A stretch of DNA of 64,000 bases, from assembly GCA_964343805.1 (NCBI GenBank), contig CAYFLR010000006.1, positions 62,001 through 126,000 of the forward strand, read 5' to 3'. Numbering within the stretch: the stretch's first letter is position 1; every line of letters starts with the position of its first letter. A program made the translations under genes and the position numbers. The stretch comes from CAYFLR01 sp964343805 (lineage in GTDB: Bacteria; Bdellovibrionota_B; Oligoflexia; CAYFLR01). The notes below the pieces were generated by a model. It worked only from the letters and a program-made list of their open reading frames with translations, was not told the DNA's origin and ran no database searches. Positions 19,069 through 27,854 of this stretch are shown one piece after another.

Positions 19069-19937
19069 AAAGACCCCCCTCAGATCCTCCTAAGATTGTA
19101 AAAGGCGAAGAACTGGAAAGCTTAAGTCAAAACAGAATTGACCTTTACTTGGTTCAAGGTTTCGCCCTATCCCGCAAGAAAGCCAAATTACTGCTGGATA
19201 AAAAGCAAGTTCTTATCAATGGCCAGAGAGCCCGAATGGCGAAGACACCTTTAAAAGTTGGAGACAAGATTGAGGTTATTGGTTCATCTCCAGATAGCAA
19301 AAAACTAAAACTAGATAACTACCTACTCATTGTAAATAAGCCCGCTGGAATCCCGGTTGTGAAACAGTACAAATCCAATGATCCCCATTGCTTTCTTTAT
19401 CAAGTCAAAGAATATTGCCAACAAGGGAAGTTACTAGGGCCTAATAATTATCTAGAACTACTCCATCGCCTAGACAAAGAGACCTCAGGAATTTTAGTCT
19501 TTATAAAAGACCCACAATTAGCAAAGCCCATGCAGGAGCAGTTCAAAAAGAACCAATTCAAAAAGGTCTATATTGCTATAAGCCAAGGAAAAATGGATCA
19601 AAGGACCATGACTTATAAAAGCTCTGCCAGCAAAAAGGAAAAAGCGAGTGAAACAAGATTTAAAATCATTAAAAAAAGAGCTAAAAATGTCCTTTGTATT
19701 GAAGCCAAACCTATAACTGGTCGAACTCACCAAATACGCATCCATCTGGCAGAATTAAATTGCCCCATCATTGGTGATAAGCAATATGGCCAGAACCCTC
19801 CCAGTGAGCTTGACAAACAAACACCTCATCATTTATTACACGCATATAAGTTGGAGTTTATTCATCCCATTTCAAAAGAAGTGATCAATTTAAAGGCACC
19901 CTTACCCTCGCGAATGAAGAGTTATAAGGTTTTCTAA
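19065..19937 (+). CDS. RluA-family rRNA pseudouridine synthase with S4 domain
   Basis: An N-terminal S4 RNA-binding domain (residues ~20-73, with NRIDLYLV, LSRKKAKLLLDKKQVLING and VGDKIEV) is followed by the RluA catalytic domain. The motif LHRLDKETSGILVF holds the catalytic Asp (D137), and GRTHQIRIHL and GDKQYG complete the family signature. It converts uridine to pseudouridine, most likely in 23S rRNA as RluC/RluD do, but the exact site cannot be assigned. The ATG overlaps the TGA of the glycosyltransferase gene (ATGA), so the two are translationally coupled although their jobs seem unrelated. Confidence 0.92.
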   Translation: MKRPPSDPPKIVKGEELESLSQNRIDLYLVQGFALSRKKAKLLLDKKQVLINGQRARMAKTPLKVGDKIEVIGSSPDSKKLKLDNYLLIVNKPAGIPVVKQYKSNDPHCFLYQVKEYCQQGKLLGPNNYLELLHRLDKETSGILVFIKDPQLAKPMQEQFKKNQFKKVYIAISQGKMDQRTMTYKSSASKKEKASETRFKIIKKRAKNVLCIEAKPITGRTHQIRIHLAELNCPIIGDKQYGQNPPSELDKQTPHHLLHAYKLEFIHPISKEVINLKAPLPSRMKSYKVF

Positions 19938-19995
19938 TCTGAGGCTTTTTCCAAAAACTGATTAAGAAATTCCCTCAAAGACCGATGGCCCAGTT

Positions 19996-20394
19996 ATGAG
20001 TGCTACAATTGAGAAAATGTATAATTACTGCCAATCTAATAATATTGGCCATGAACTCTTGGATGATAACCGGTTACAAATCCAGTTACCGGATCAGATC
20101 ACCCAAGGGATCGTACCCAATAGGTGCGCTACCATAGAGTACTTTCCCATGAGTGAATCTCTTCGCATATCATGTGCTCTTGGAGTTGCTTATGGTTCTA
20201 AACTGACCCAAGCTCTCAGACTCAATAATATACTTTCAAATAGTAGCTTAAGTGTCATCCGGCAAAATGGTCAAGATCACTTCAATCTCATCTTCTGGAA
20301 AAAAGTAACCTCCGAGACAGAAGACGAATACAGCCTAAATCCCATTCTTGATTTTATCTCCGAAGAGATGGGCAAAATTCGCCCAGCATTCTAA
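19996..20394 (+). CDS. Small conserved protein, chaperone/YbjN-like size and fold, function unknown
   Basis: The 132-residue protein has alternating strands and helices with an IEYFP and LRISCALG core followed by a helix and an HFNLIFWKKV strand. That order resembles the type III secretion chaperone/YbjN fold, though no family motif is decisive. There is no signal peptide. It lies between the pseudouridine synthase (58 bases upstream) and the flagellin promoter. A flagellar or export-related role is possible from position only. Confidence 0.6.
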   Translation: MSATIEKMYNYCQSNNIGHELLDDNRLQIQLPDQITQGIVPNRCATIEYFPMSESLRISCALGVAYGSKLTQALRLNNILSNSSLSVIRQNGQDHFNLIFWKKVTSETEDEYSLNPILDFISEEMGKIRPAF

Positions 20395-20773
20395 GCAAAC
20401 ACCTAAACAACTGTTTTCAAAGAACAAACTCCATATACAGCTCATTTTTTTAACATCAAATTGAACGACTTTTAACCATCGCTCTCAGGATCTACTGGGC
20501 AATTTTTTCCTAACTACAGATAATTCCTAGATAAATTTAATCTAGGAAAATTTTTCCTATTTTATGCTAAAGATTTTACCCACTCGCCGATGAGATATTT
20601 AGGTGTAACAAGGGACACGTAAGCCCTTACCCCTACCCCCCACATCTTTAACTTTAATTTGGAGGTAAAAATACTGTAAATAGGCCAAGATGAGAATCTA
20701 AACTTATGGATTAGTTTAATTACAACATTTTTGAGCTTTATAATTTCATATTATAATTCAAGGAGGAATTATT
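20395..20773 (+). promoter_or_regulatory. fliC: Intergenic region with sigma-28-type flagellin promoter and long leader
   Basis: TAAAGATT at 20568-20575 and GCCGATGA at 20586-20593 match the FliA (sigma-28) consensus closely, with 10 bases between the two octamers (11 is usual). The predicted start near 20600 gives a leader of about 170 bases. The leader holds an AAGGG/CCCTT hairpin (about 20609-20627) and ends in AAGGAGG 9 bases before the flagellin ATG. No gene is seen in the 379-base gap. Confidence 0.72.
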
Positions 20774-21714
20774 ATGGGTTTAAGGATTAGAACCAATGTA
20801 TCTTCATTAACAGCGCAACGTTCATTAGGAGTTGCCCGCTCGTCTCTCAACAAATCTCTCGAAAAATTAAGTTCAGGTTATCGAATTAACAAAGCTGCTG
20901 ACGATGCTGCAGGTCTTGCTATTTCAGAAAACTTAAGAGCTGATATTAGAGGTTTAAATCAATCAAAAAGAAATGCAAATGACGGAATATCCTTGGTACA
21001 AACAGCTGAGGGAGGTCTTAACGAAGTTGGAAATNNNNNNNNNNAAATATCCTTGTAAGGCTAAAAGAGTTAGCCATTCAGGGTGCTTCTGATACTATTG
21101 GAAACAATGAGCGTGGATTTCTTAACAAAGAATTTTTTGCTCTCAAAGATGAGATTGACCGTATCTCTAAAACCACGGAATTTAACGGCACCAAATTATT
21201 AGTTGGAGATCAATCTTCTATCGAACCAGAGCTTCGTAACAACTCCAATCCCTACCCACTAGAAATTCAAGTGGGAAAAGATTATTATGAAAAGTCGGAT
21301 GCTCCCGATGCCATCAATCCCGTAAACATTATTAAGATAGATTTAGGGAATATGAATTCTCAAACTGATGGTGACAATAGCCTGGGAATAGGAAATTCTA
21401 CCACTTCAGATGGTGCTCAAGTGGATAATAAGCTTGATGCCCAAAAAGCCATCGGCAGAATTGATGGGGCCATGCAAAAAATTGCTGGTTACCGAGCCCA
21501 TTTAGGATCGATCCAAAATAGGCTGGGCTCAACTATCAATAACTTAAGTATTGGTACCGAAAACCTCAGTGCAGCGAAATCTCGAATCAAGGACGTAGAT
21601 TTTGCCAAAGAGACTGCAGCTATGACTCAGTCACAAATCCTGCAACAAGCTGGTACGGCGGTATTAACCCAAGCGAATCAAAACTCGCAAATTGTACTAT
21701 CATTATTGGGTTAA
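20774..21714 (+). CDS. fliC: Flagellin (gene intact, broken only by an artefactual 10-N gap)
   Basis: The N-terminus (MGLRIRTNVSSLTAQRSL, then a LEKLSSGYRINKAADDAAG region) and the C-terminus (SAKSRIKDVDFAKETAAMTQ, QILQQAGTAVLTQANQ, ending VLSLLG) are the D0/D1 domains of flagellin, the filament subunit exported through the flagellum. The variable central part is short, so the filament protein is small. Left of the gap the frame ends in EVGN and right of it resumes as ILVRLKELA; both flanks share AAAT, and merging on it gives the standard EVGN-ILVRL junction and a 308-residue protein. The AAGGAGG site is strong. A sigma-28 promoter precedes it and an intrinsic terminator follows. Confidence 0.95.
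21035..21044. other. Assembly gap (10 N), artefactual
   Basis: The bases AAAT end the left flank and begin the right flank. Collapsing them and deleting the N run restores the flagellin frame exactly. The gap therefore represents overlapping contig ends. Confidence 0.85.
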
Positions 21715-21738
21715 TGAATTAATAAATAGTTAGTATAA

Positions 21739-21798
21739 AAAAGCCCCGATTGTGCTTTGGATGGATCATCTCAAAGTGAATCGGGGCTTTATTTTTTC
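21739..21798 (+). terminator. Intrinsic terminator of flagellin
   Basis: A 12-bp stem, AAAGCCCCGATT (21740-21751) with AATCGGGGCTTT (21779-21790), encloses a second CTTTG/CAAAG stem and is followed by ATTTTTT. It starts 25 bases after the flagellin stop. Confidence 0.93.
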
Positions 21799-21862
21799 CG
21801 TACGATTTGATCATAACATCTTCAGTAAGATCTGAGGTCTGGGGTCTGAACGTTATATGGTA

Positions 21863-21953
21863 TATTCCGGGCACATAGTAAACATTTTATTCCGGGCACA
21901 TAGGTAACAGTTTTTACTTAAAAGGTAGGTAACATCGGTATAATTCGTTACCT
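21863..21953. repeat. Short direct repeats and inverted repeat, possible insertion-sequence scar
   Basis: TATTCCGGGCACATAG occurs at 21863-21878 and 21888-21903, a 25-base period, each followed by a TAACA-like end. An inverted pair AGGTAAC/GTTACCT (21927-21933 and 21947-21953) follows. No transposase fragment is present. The pattern resembles the end of an insertion sequence, but I cannot assign a family. Confidence 0.45.
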
Positions 21954-21990
21954 ATTTTCAATGACTGCGGACTTGGCTGACTTGCAGAAC

Positions 21991-23493
21991 TTAGGAAGCC
22001 CCTTTTAATTTTTGGGGAGCTTTTTTTTTGGCCTTCTTTTTAATAGCTTTTTTCAATTTTTCATAGCTCTGACGAATTCTAAAATCATCAGGAGATATCT
22101 GTAAAGCTTTTTGAAAAGAAGCTTTTGATTTAGAAAACTGCTTGTTCTTCATATAGAGAACACCGAGATTGTGATAAGAATCTGGATCATCAGATTCCAG
22201 TACTAAACTTCTCAGGTACATTTTGATTGCATCATTGATCATATCAATTCGGCGATAGAGGAAGCCTAACCGTCGCATGATTTCTGCATCTTTGGGATTT
22301 AACTGAATCAAGCGCTTATAAAACATGATGGCTTTTTTATAGTTTTTCAAACCGGTGTAGACGCGAATGAGTTTATTAATAATAGTTTGATCTTCATCAT
22401 TTATTTTATAGGCCATCTTTAGGTCAACTTCTGCATCCTTTACTTTCTTCTTAAACATATGAACATCAGAACGAATCACGTAAAATATAGCTTGACCTGA
22501 ATTGGCTTTTACAATTCCGTTTATAAATTTTAATGCTTGGTCGGCTTCATTTTTTTGTAGGAATATATCCACCCGTCCAGCTATAGGATCAGGGTGCTTG
22601 GGATCAATGCGAAGTGCCCGTCTGAAATACTGATCCCCTTTATCCAAATCTCCTAATTTTACATAGTTTTTTGCCACCCAAAGTACGGTGTCAAAATCTC
22701 TTGCATCTATTTGTAGAGCTTGTTGAAAGTACCTTTGAGCAGCGATGGGATTTTCGTTTTTCAAAAAAAGGCGAGCAGCAAAATAGAGTCGATCCAACTG
22801 TTTGGGATTTATTTTCAGTTCCTCTGTTAGGTACTTGAGAGCTTCTTGTTCATTCCCCATCTCTAAATAAATATCTACTAATCGAGCATGACTCTTGAAA
22901 TACTCAGGGTTTGCTTCAATAGACCTGGTAAAGAACAAGATTGCATCATCAAATTCTCCCAACATCCTATAAGTGTCACCCATGCCATGAAGTACCCTGG
23001 ATGAGTCTGGAGAGGATTTGACCAAATCCAAAAACATCTTCTTGGCTTCCTCATACATACCCATGATTAGATAATTCTCAGCTTCCCTAATTTTCTTTAG
23101 GGTGGGACCAGGGTTAAAATACTTACTGAGAATTTCTTCTACCTTTTTCACCATTTCATCAGGCTGAAAGGGTTTAATAATATAGTCATTAACTCCCAGG
23201 TCGACAGCTTTAACTATATCCTCTTTACTAGTTTCTCCAGTTAAAACAATGAAAGGAAGATCTGGCTTATGGCTACCTCGGATATCCCTAAGCAAATCAA
23301 GACCATTCAATCCTGGTAAGTAGATATCAGCAATTATCATATCCACTGAATTGCTTTGAAATAATTGCAATGCTTTCTGACCATGAGAGGCTTCAATGAA
23401 CTTATTTTTTCCATTTGATAGAATCCTGCGAATTCCCTTCCGGATATTCTCATGATCATCTACCAATAAAAAAGTGTATCCTCTATTTTTCAT
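21991..23493 (-). CDS. Response regulator: N-terminal receiver plus long TPR array
   Basis: Residues 6-125 are a receiver with VDDHENIRKG, phospho-acceptor Asp in MIIADIYLPGLNG, Thr in VLTGET and Lys in IIKPFQPDEM. Residues ~135-470 contain about nine TPR units (for example ARLVDIYLEMGNEQEALKYL), and the tail is very basic (KKAIKKKAKKKAPQK). This architecture passes a phosphorylation state to protein partners rather than to DNA; it is common in predatory and gliding deltaproteobacteria-like lineages. The start at 23493 is followed by MKNRGYTFLL. No kinase is adjacent. The neighbouring receiver gene at 23757 is divergent, 263 bases away. Confidence 0.88.
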   Translation of the reverse strand: MKNRGYTFLLVDDHENIRKGIRRILSNGKNKFIEASHGQKALQLFQSNSVDMIIADIYLPGLNGLDLLRDIRGSHKPDLPFIVLTGETSKEDIVKAVDLGVNDYIIKPFQPDEMVKKVEEILSKYFNPGPTLKKIREAENYLIMGMYEEAKKMFLDLVKSSPDSSRVLHGMGDTYRMLGEFDDAILFFTRSIEANPEYFKSHARLVDIYLEMGNEQEALKYLTEELKINPKQLDRLYFAARLFLKNENPIAAQRYFQQALQIDARDFDTVLWVAKNYVKLGDLDKGDQYFRRALRIDPKHPDPIAGRVDIFLQKNEADQALKFINGIVKANSGQAIFYVIRSDVHMFKKKVKDAEVDLKMAYKINDEDQTIINKLIRVYTGLKNYKKAIMFYKRLIQLNPKDAEIMRRLGFLYRRIDMINDAIKMYLRSLVLESDDPDSYHNLGVLYMKNKQFSKSKASFQKALQISPDDFRIRQSYEKLKKAIKKKAKKKAPQKLKGAS

Positions 23494-23756
23494 CTAGATA
23501 CCAAAAGGTTAATTAGCTTCATTTTTTTCTTTCGGCTTCATAATTAAGATATTTAGGGTTTTCTCCTAGGAATCTCTAACAAGGTTATCTATCAACGCTT
23601 TAAAAACATAGGTCATTTTTTATCACTCTTTTCAATGATCATTTACTTGAACAATTTTATCTATTTCCATATAATTTAGTCATACGTAATAACTCGTCCT
23701 TTTTAGAATTCATTTCTTGATATGGGCTTTAATAATTAAACCTGGAGAGCAGTTTT

Positions 23757-24239
23757 ATGGTCGATCGCACAATCACAAAACAAATTGAACACATAAAACG
23801 ATCTAAGCTTTGCGCTAAAAAGATCGTCTCCTTAGATGAATTTCGAGCCCTCAAAGAGACGGTAAATTCTAAAACACTTCTGGTAGTAGACGATGATGAA
23901 GTGATGCGGAAAGCTTTGGCACGTATATTTGAAGGTGAAAAGTATAAAGTTATCACTGCTTGCGACGGTTTAGAACTATCCAAGATACTTGAAAATACAC
24001 GCCTAGATCTAGTTATACTCGATGTCAATCTTCCATGGGTGAATGGCTTCGAGCTGTGCAGAATTCTGAAAGCCCATCATATTATGAAGCACATTCCTAT
24101 TATCTTCATTTCTGGCCGAAAATCAGATGAAGACATCCAAAAAGGGTTTGATAGCGGCTGTGATGATTATGTAACAAAACCCTTTGATATTACTGAAATA
24201 GTCGCCATAGTGAATAAACTTCTATTAGGTAAGAAATAA
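23757..24239 (+). CDS. Single-domain response regulator with N-terminal extension
   Basis: After a basic 40-residue extension (QIEHIKRSKLCAKK) comes a complete receiver: LLVVDDDEVM, phospho-acceptor Asp in LVILDVNLPWVNG, Ser in FISGRKSDED and Lys in VTKPFDI. There is no output domain. The extension is unusual for a stand-alone receiver and might bind a partner or nucleic acid (inference). GGAGAG lies 8-9 bases before the ATG. The spacer to the divergent receiver-TPR gene (23494-23756) shows only A/T-rich sequence with no convincing operator. Confidence 0.87.
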   Translation: MVDRTITKQIEHIKRSKLCAKKIVSLDEFRALKETVNSKTLLVVDDDEVMRKALARIFEGEKYKVITACDGLELSKILENTRLDLVILDVNLPWVNGFELCRILKAHHIMKHIPIIFISGRKSDEDIQKGFDSGCDDYVTKPFDITEIVAIVNKLLLGKK

Positions 24240-24260
24240 CTCTTCTGCTCTCTATTCAAT

Positions 24261-26187
24261 TTAAAATTTAATAGGTGAGATAGTGCCATCGATCACTTTC
24301 AAAGGCTGATTAGCAATGAGATGGTTTCCTAGATATAGCCCGACACTGTATTCACCTTCCTCAAGTTGAAGGAAAAAGCGTAGGGAGGAGTGGTTGGATA
24401 GCTTAATATCACTCGTCATTTCAAAAGATTGATTCAGATCAAAATCTGGCTTCTCTTTAAAATACCAAGGAGTGTATGTTTGATAAGATTGGCCTCTTTG
24501 ATGACTGGTGAGTTTTACTCTATAATCAGTGCTAGGAGCGTACTTCTCATCCAGATAGATCGCTACAACACCAGCTCGATCTAAATCCAGTGCTAAGTCA
24601 GGATTGGCAACCATAATTCTATCCAAAAATCCTATAAAATGAACAGGATAAACAGGAACTTGCTTTTGCAGAGCAGCAGACATTTCCATTGATTGATTAT
24701 AATTAAGTAGGGATCTTTCAAATTCAGGAGTGTCAATGATGACACTCATAGGGGAGTCATTCAACACATCATTGAGGGAGATTATCCCATCAAGATCAGT
24801 CTCAACCTCTTTATCAATACCAATGATTTCACCTTCGATTCCCACCAAGGGAGAGAGTGGATCATCAGGAAGAGTCACTTTTAAAGTGGCCGCTCCTTTT
24901 TCTCCATCACTTAACTGCAATTCATATCTTACCCCTTCGGCAAAATGTCCGGTAAAAGAGGAGATGATCTCTTCTTCGTAAAAAGCGGAGATAATCCATA
25001 AACCGGGTTGATGGTTATAAAAACAGAATTGTCCTCTAAATGAAGTGGTCTCTAACTCGGTATCAGGAAAGCCAAAACGATTAAAATAATAGGCATCCAC
25101 ATTCTCGGAGGAGAACACCTCTGCCCCTTCAACAGGCTCTCCTTTATTGTTAACAACAGTTCCACAAACAGTGGATTTGGTATGATCGAGATCAATGTTT
25201 AGGACTCTGGAGTATAACTCATCATATTCATAGGGTATCATTTGTAGAGTTTTCAGCTCCGAATCTTCATCCACTAACAAGTAGTGCCGACCTTGATTAT
25301 AGCGTCCCTCAAAGTCCAACAGATCCACTTCAAACAGAGAATTGACAGGCAAAGATTCAAATACAAAAAGACCATCTTTATCCGTTCGGTAGGATTGGTC
25401 ACTGCCAATAAGAGTCACCTGAATACCTTCTAAAGGCTGGGGGGTTCCTGTAAAATCCCGATCCACACCAACGATAACACCACTTATATTCACACGCTTT
25501 ACATCATCTAAACTAAACTCTACCAAAGTAGCAGCCTTGCCCTGTGGATCATGTAGAGATTCTTCACTTTCATCTGTCTCTTCTGAAATCTCTGTAGGTG
25601 CTGGTTTCACAACCACCGGAATAAATTGAATTTGATCAAAGGCTACCACCACAATCTCAGTTACTCCTGTTTTTAAAGCTGTAAGCCCTGCATTATTTCC
25701 ATCAACTTTCACTAATTTTTCGCTTCTAGAAAATAATTTATACTGACTCTGGTGCAGTGTCATTGTATCGCCCTGCTCATCCACAGCAATGACGTTTAGC
25801 TTTTGCTCATTGCCCAATGCCATGCTCACTTGAGAAGGATGTACCCAGATTTTGGCCACCTTAAATACGGGCTGGGCAGGGAGGGGATTCTGAACAGACA
25901 CAATACCCTGCTCTTCGATCTCTTGCATCATATCCGCAACTATAATTTCCTTACCTTTGATTTGATTCAACCCATATGATTTTGCTCGAGGTAAGACTTG
26001 AGGATCATTTTTAGGAAGAGGATTTAAGTTCTCTAAAGTAAAAGTCAGGTTTTGACTCAATAGGGTGGGGTTTATATCTATCTCAGCATAGCCGACAAGA
26101 TTTAACAGGCTGAAGACACNNNNNNNNNNCAACCAAATAGACCATTACCAAAAGAGTCTTCTTTGATAGCTTATTAAATATAACCAT
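24261..26187 (-). CDS. Secreted protein with Big2-like and carboxypeptidase-regulatory-like beta domains
   Basis: The coding frame continues through a 10-N gap: with no missing bases it begins at ATG 26187 (AAGGA upstream) and the N-terminus becomes a signal peptide, KKTLLVMVYLVG followed by VFSLLNLVGYA. Residues ~115-195 resemble a Big2 Ig-like domain (KIWVHPSQVSMALG, ending EIVVVAF). Two later segments (VNISGVIVGVD with TDKDGLFVFESLPV, and STVCGTVVNNKGEPVEGAEV) are carboxypeptidase-regulatory/CnaB-like beta-sandwiches. The C-terminal third is further beta structure without a known enzyme motif. A cell-surface or periplasmic structural role is likely; no membrane anchor is visible. Confidence 0.75.
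26120..26129. other. Assembly gap (10 N), probably holding no sequence
   Basis: Joining the flanks directly puts ATG 26187 in frame with the secreted protein and completes a normal hydrophobic signal peptide. A true gap would have to be a multiple of three. Confidence 0.75.
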
Positions 26188-26331
26188 AGATACCGTCCTT
26201 AGTACTTGGTTTAAATACACTCCTACACGTTTTATAATTTTACCTTAATTTGCAGGGAAATCCTACTTAGAAATCACATATATAAAGCAAAGATAATGCT
26301 CACCAAAACAGGGAGCTTTTATGGAAGATCA

Positions 26332-26925
26332 CTAGCTGGCTTTTTTGTTAAAATACTCATCGTCTAAGATAACAGGTTCTTCTGTCTCTACTTTCTCGCA
26401 CTTAATCTCTAAATGATCATACTGGTTAGAAAAACCTTTCAGATTAGAACTCACATCTTCCAATATGATGACGGAGGTTTCAAAGCCATCAGAAAGGTTA
26501 AGATAAAGGCCATGAAAATCATCATCACCGAGTTTAATAAAGATGGTTGAGAGGTTTTGATAAGCACCTTTCCCCATTTCTATATAATATTCTTTTGAGA
26601 AAACTTTGTTATTGAAATACTCTTTAAAAAAGCCTGAGAGATAGAGAGCCTTATCCCCTAGCTTTTTAAATAAAGTCAGTTGATCTGCTGGTGTAGCCTC
26701 TAAAGCCTCATTTAACATTAAGGCTAATGGTTTATTGAGGATATCTTCCGCATGATCAGAGTTATCAAACCTCATGTATGAAGCAAGTAAAGAGACTAGG
26801 TAGAATTCAACACTCTCATCAATGACTTGTTGCTGCTTAAAGGCAGATTCCCGGATACAATCACGAAAAAAGGCTTCTCCACTACCTACACAGTCTATAG
26901 CAATTTTTCCTTGACCATTTCCCAT
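26332..26925 (-). CDS. Conserved-looking soluble protein, function unknown
   Basis: I do not recognise this 197-residue product. It is acidic, soluble and probably helical in its first two thirds (SVEFYLVSLLASYMRF, LNKPLALMLNEALEA, KALYLSGFFKEYF), with a more beta-like C-terminal part. No signal peptide, Cys cluster or nucleotide-binding motif is visible. A strong GGAGGG site precedes the ATG. It stands alone between the secreted protein and the divergent rsmI, with 218 bases of A/T-rich promoter region upstream. Confidence 0.7.
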   Translation of the reverse strand: MGNGQGKIAIDCVGSGEAFFRDCIRESAFKQQQVIDESVEFYLVSLLASYMRFDNSDHAEDILNKPLALMLNEALEATPADQLTLFKKLGDKALYLSGFFKEYFNNKVFSKEYYIEMGKGAYQNLSTIFIKLGDDDFHGLYLNLSDGFETSVIILEDVSSNLKGFSNQYDHLEIKCEKVETEEPVILDDEYFNKKAS

Positions 26926-27129
26926 ACACCCTCCAGGAAATTAAGCACAGAGACAGTATCGTACTTATATTATACCGTATTTTTTTGATTTTTACAAAAT
27001 ATATTTAAGCATTTACCGGTATCAAAGCTACACCAGCAACCAACTAACGTAGCTTCCTCTTGCATTTACCAAATAAAAACACTAACATCTGTGCCAGATT
27101 GGAGTAAACTCCGCAAAACCCTAATAAAA

Positions 27130-27147
27130 ATGAAAGCCAAAGAATGA
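27130..27147 (+). other. Five-codon leader ORF overlapping the rsmI start
   Basis: ATG at 27130 reads Met-Lys-Ala-Lys-Glu and stops at TGA 27145-27147, which overlaps the rsmI ATG as ATGA. rsmI itself lacks a good Shine-Dalgarno site, so re-initiation from this mini-cistron could drive it. It may also be chance. Confidence 0.3.
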
Positions 27148-27854
27148 AGCAAACCAAAAAGATCGGAAAACTCTACTTAGTAGCTACTCATATCGGAAAT
27201 AAAGCTGATATAACCGAGCGAGCGCTTGAGATTCTAAGAAATACACCTTATTTATATTGTGAAGAGAGAAAGCCTGGGTACCGGCTCATCAGAGGCTATG
27301 GTATACAGAGCGAGCTAGAAACACTCAACGAGCATAATGAAAAAGATAAGCTAGAGGAGATTTGGAAAAAGTTGGAAAGCGGAAAGGATGTAGCATACTT
27401 TAGCGATGCGGGGACACCACTTATAGCAGACCCAGGGTTTCGCCTGCTAAACTACATCAGAGCCAAAAAAGGTACGGTCGTCCCAATTCCAGGTACCAGC
27501 TCCTTAACAGTTGCTCTTTCCATGTCCCCATTCCCTATCGACCGATTCATGTTTTTCGGCTTTCTATCAAATAAAAAAGAACTCCGTAAAAAGCACCTGG
27601 CAGAGCTAAAAAGCTGCCCTACGACTGCAATCCTACTAGAAACACCTTATCGTCTGAAAAAACTAATTTCCGAACTTCAAATCTTACAGAATGAAGGAAA
27701 AGAACTCTGTTTTTGCTCGAATCTCACCCTGGAAAATGAAGAGTTCCTCATAGGTAGCCCTAAAAAACTCATGCCCCTACTTGAAAAATATCCCAAAACC
27801 ACTGAGTTTATTGTGCTAGTTTCTCCCCCTCGCTTTCAACCATCTTACGAATAG
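27144..27854 (+). CDS. rsmI: 16S rRNA (cytidine-1402-2'-O)-methyltransferase
   Basis: This is a tetrapyrrole-methylase-fold enzyme of the RsmI branch, which 2'-O-methylates C1402 in the decoding centre of 16S rRNA using SAM. The signatures are GKLYLVATHIGNKADITERALEIL, the SDAGTPLIADPGFRL loop, IPGTSSLTVALSMSPFPIDRFMFFGFL and LLETPYRL. Two small deviations are visible: ATHIGN for the usual ATPIGN, and IPGTSS for IPGPSA. At 236 residues it lacks the C-terminal extension of the E. coli enzyme (286 residues). Its 3' end overlaps the convergent YbhN-type gene by 47 bases. Confidence 0.88.
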   Translation: MKQTKKIGKLYLVATHIGNKADITERALEILRNTPYLYCEERKPGYRLIRGYGIQSELETLNEHNEKDKLEEIWKKLESGKDVAYFSDAGTPLIADPGFRLLNYIRAKKGTVVPIPGTSSLTVALSMSPFPIDRFMFFGFLSNKKELRKKHLAELKSCPTTAILLETPYRLKKLISELQILQNEGKELCFCSNLTLENEEFLIGSPKKLMPLLEKYPKTTEFIVLVSPPRFQPSYE

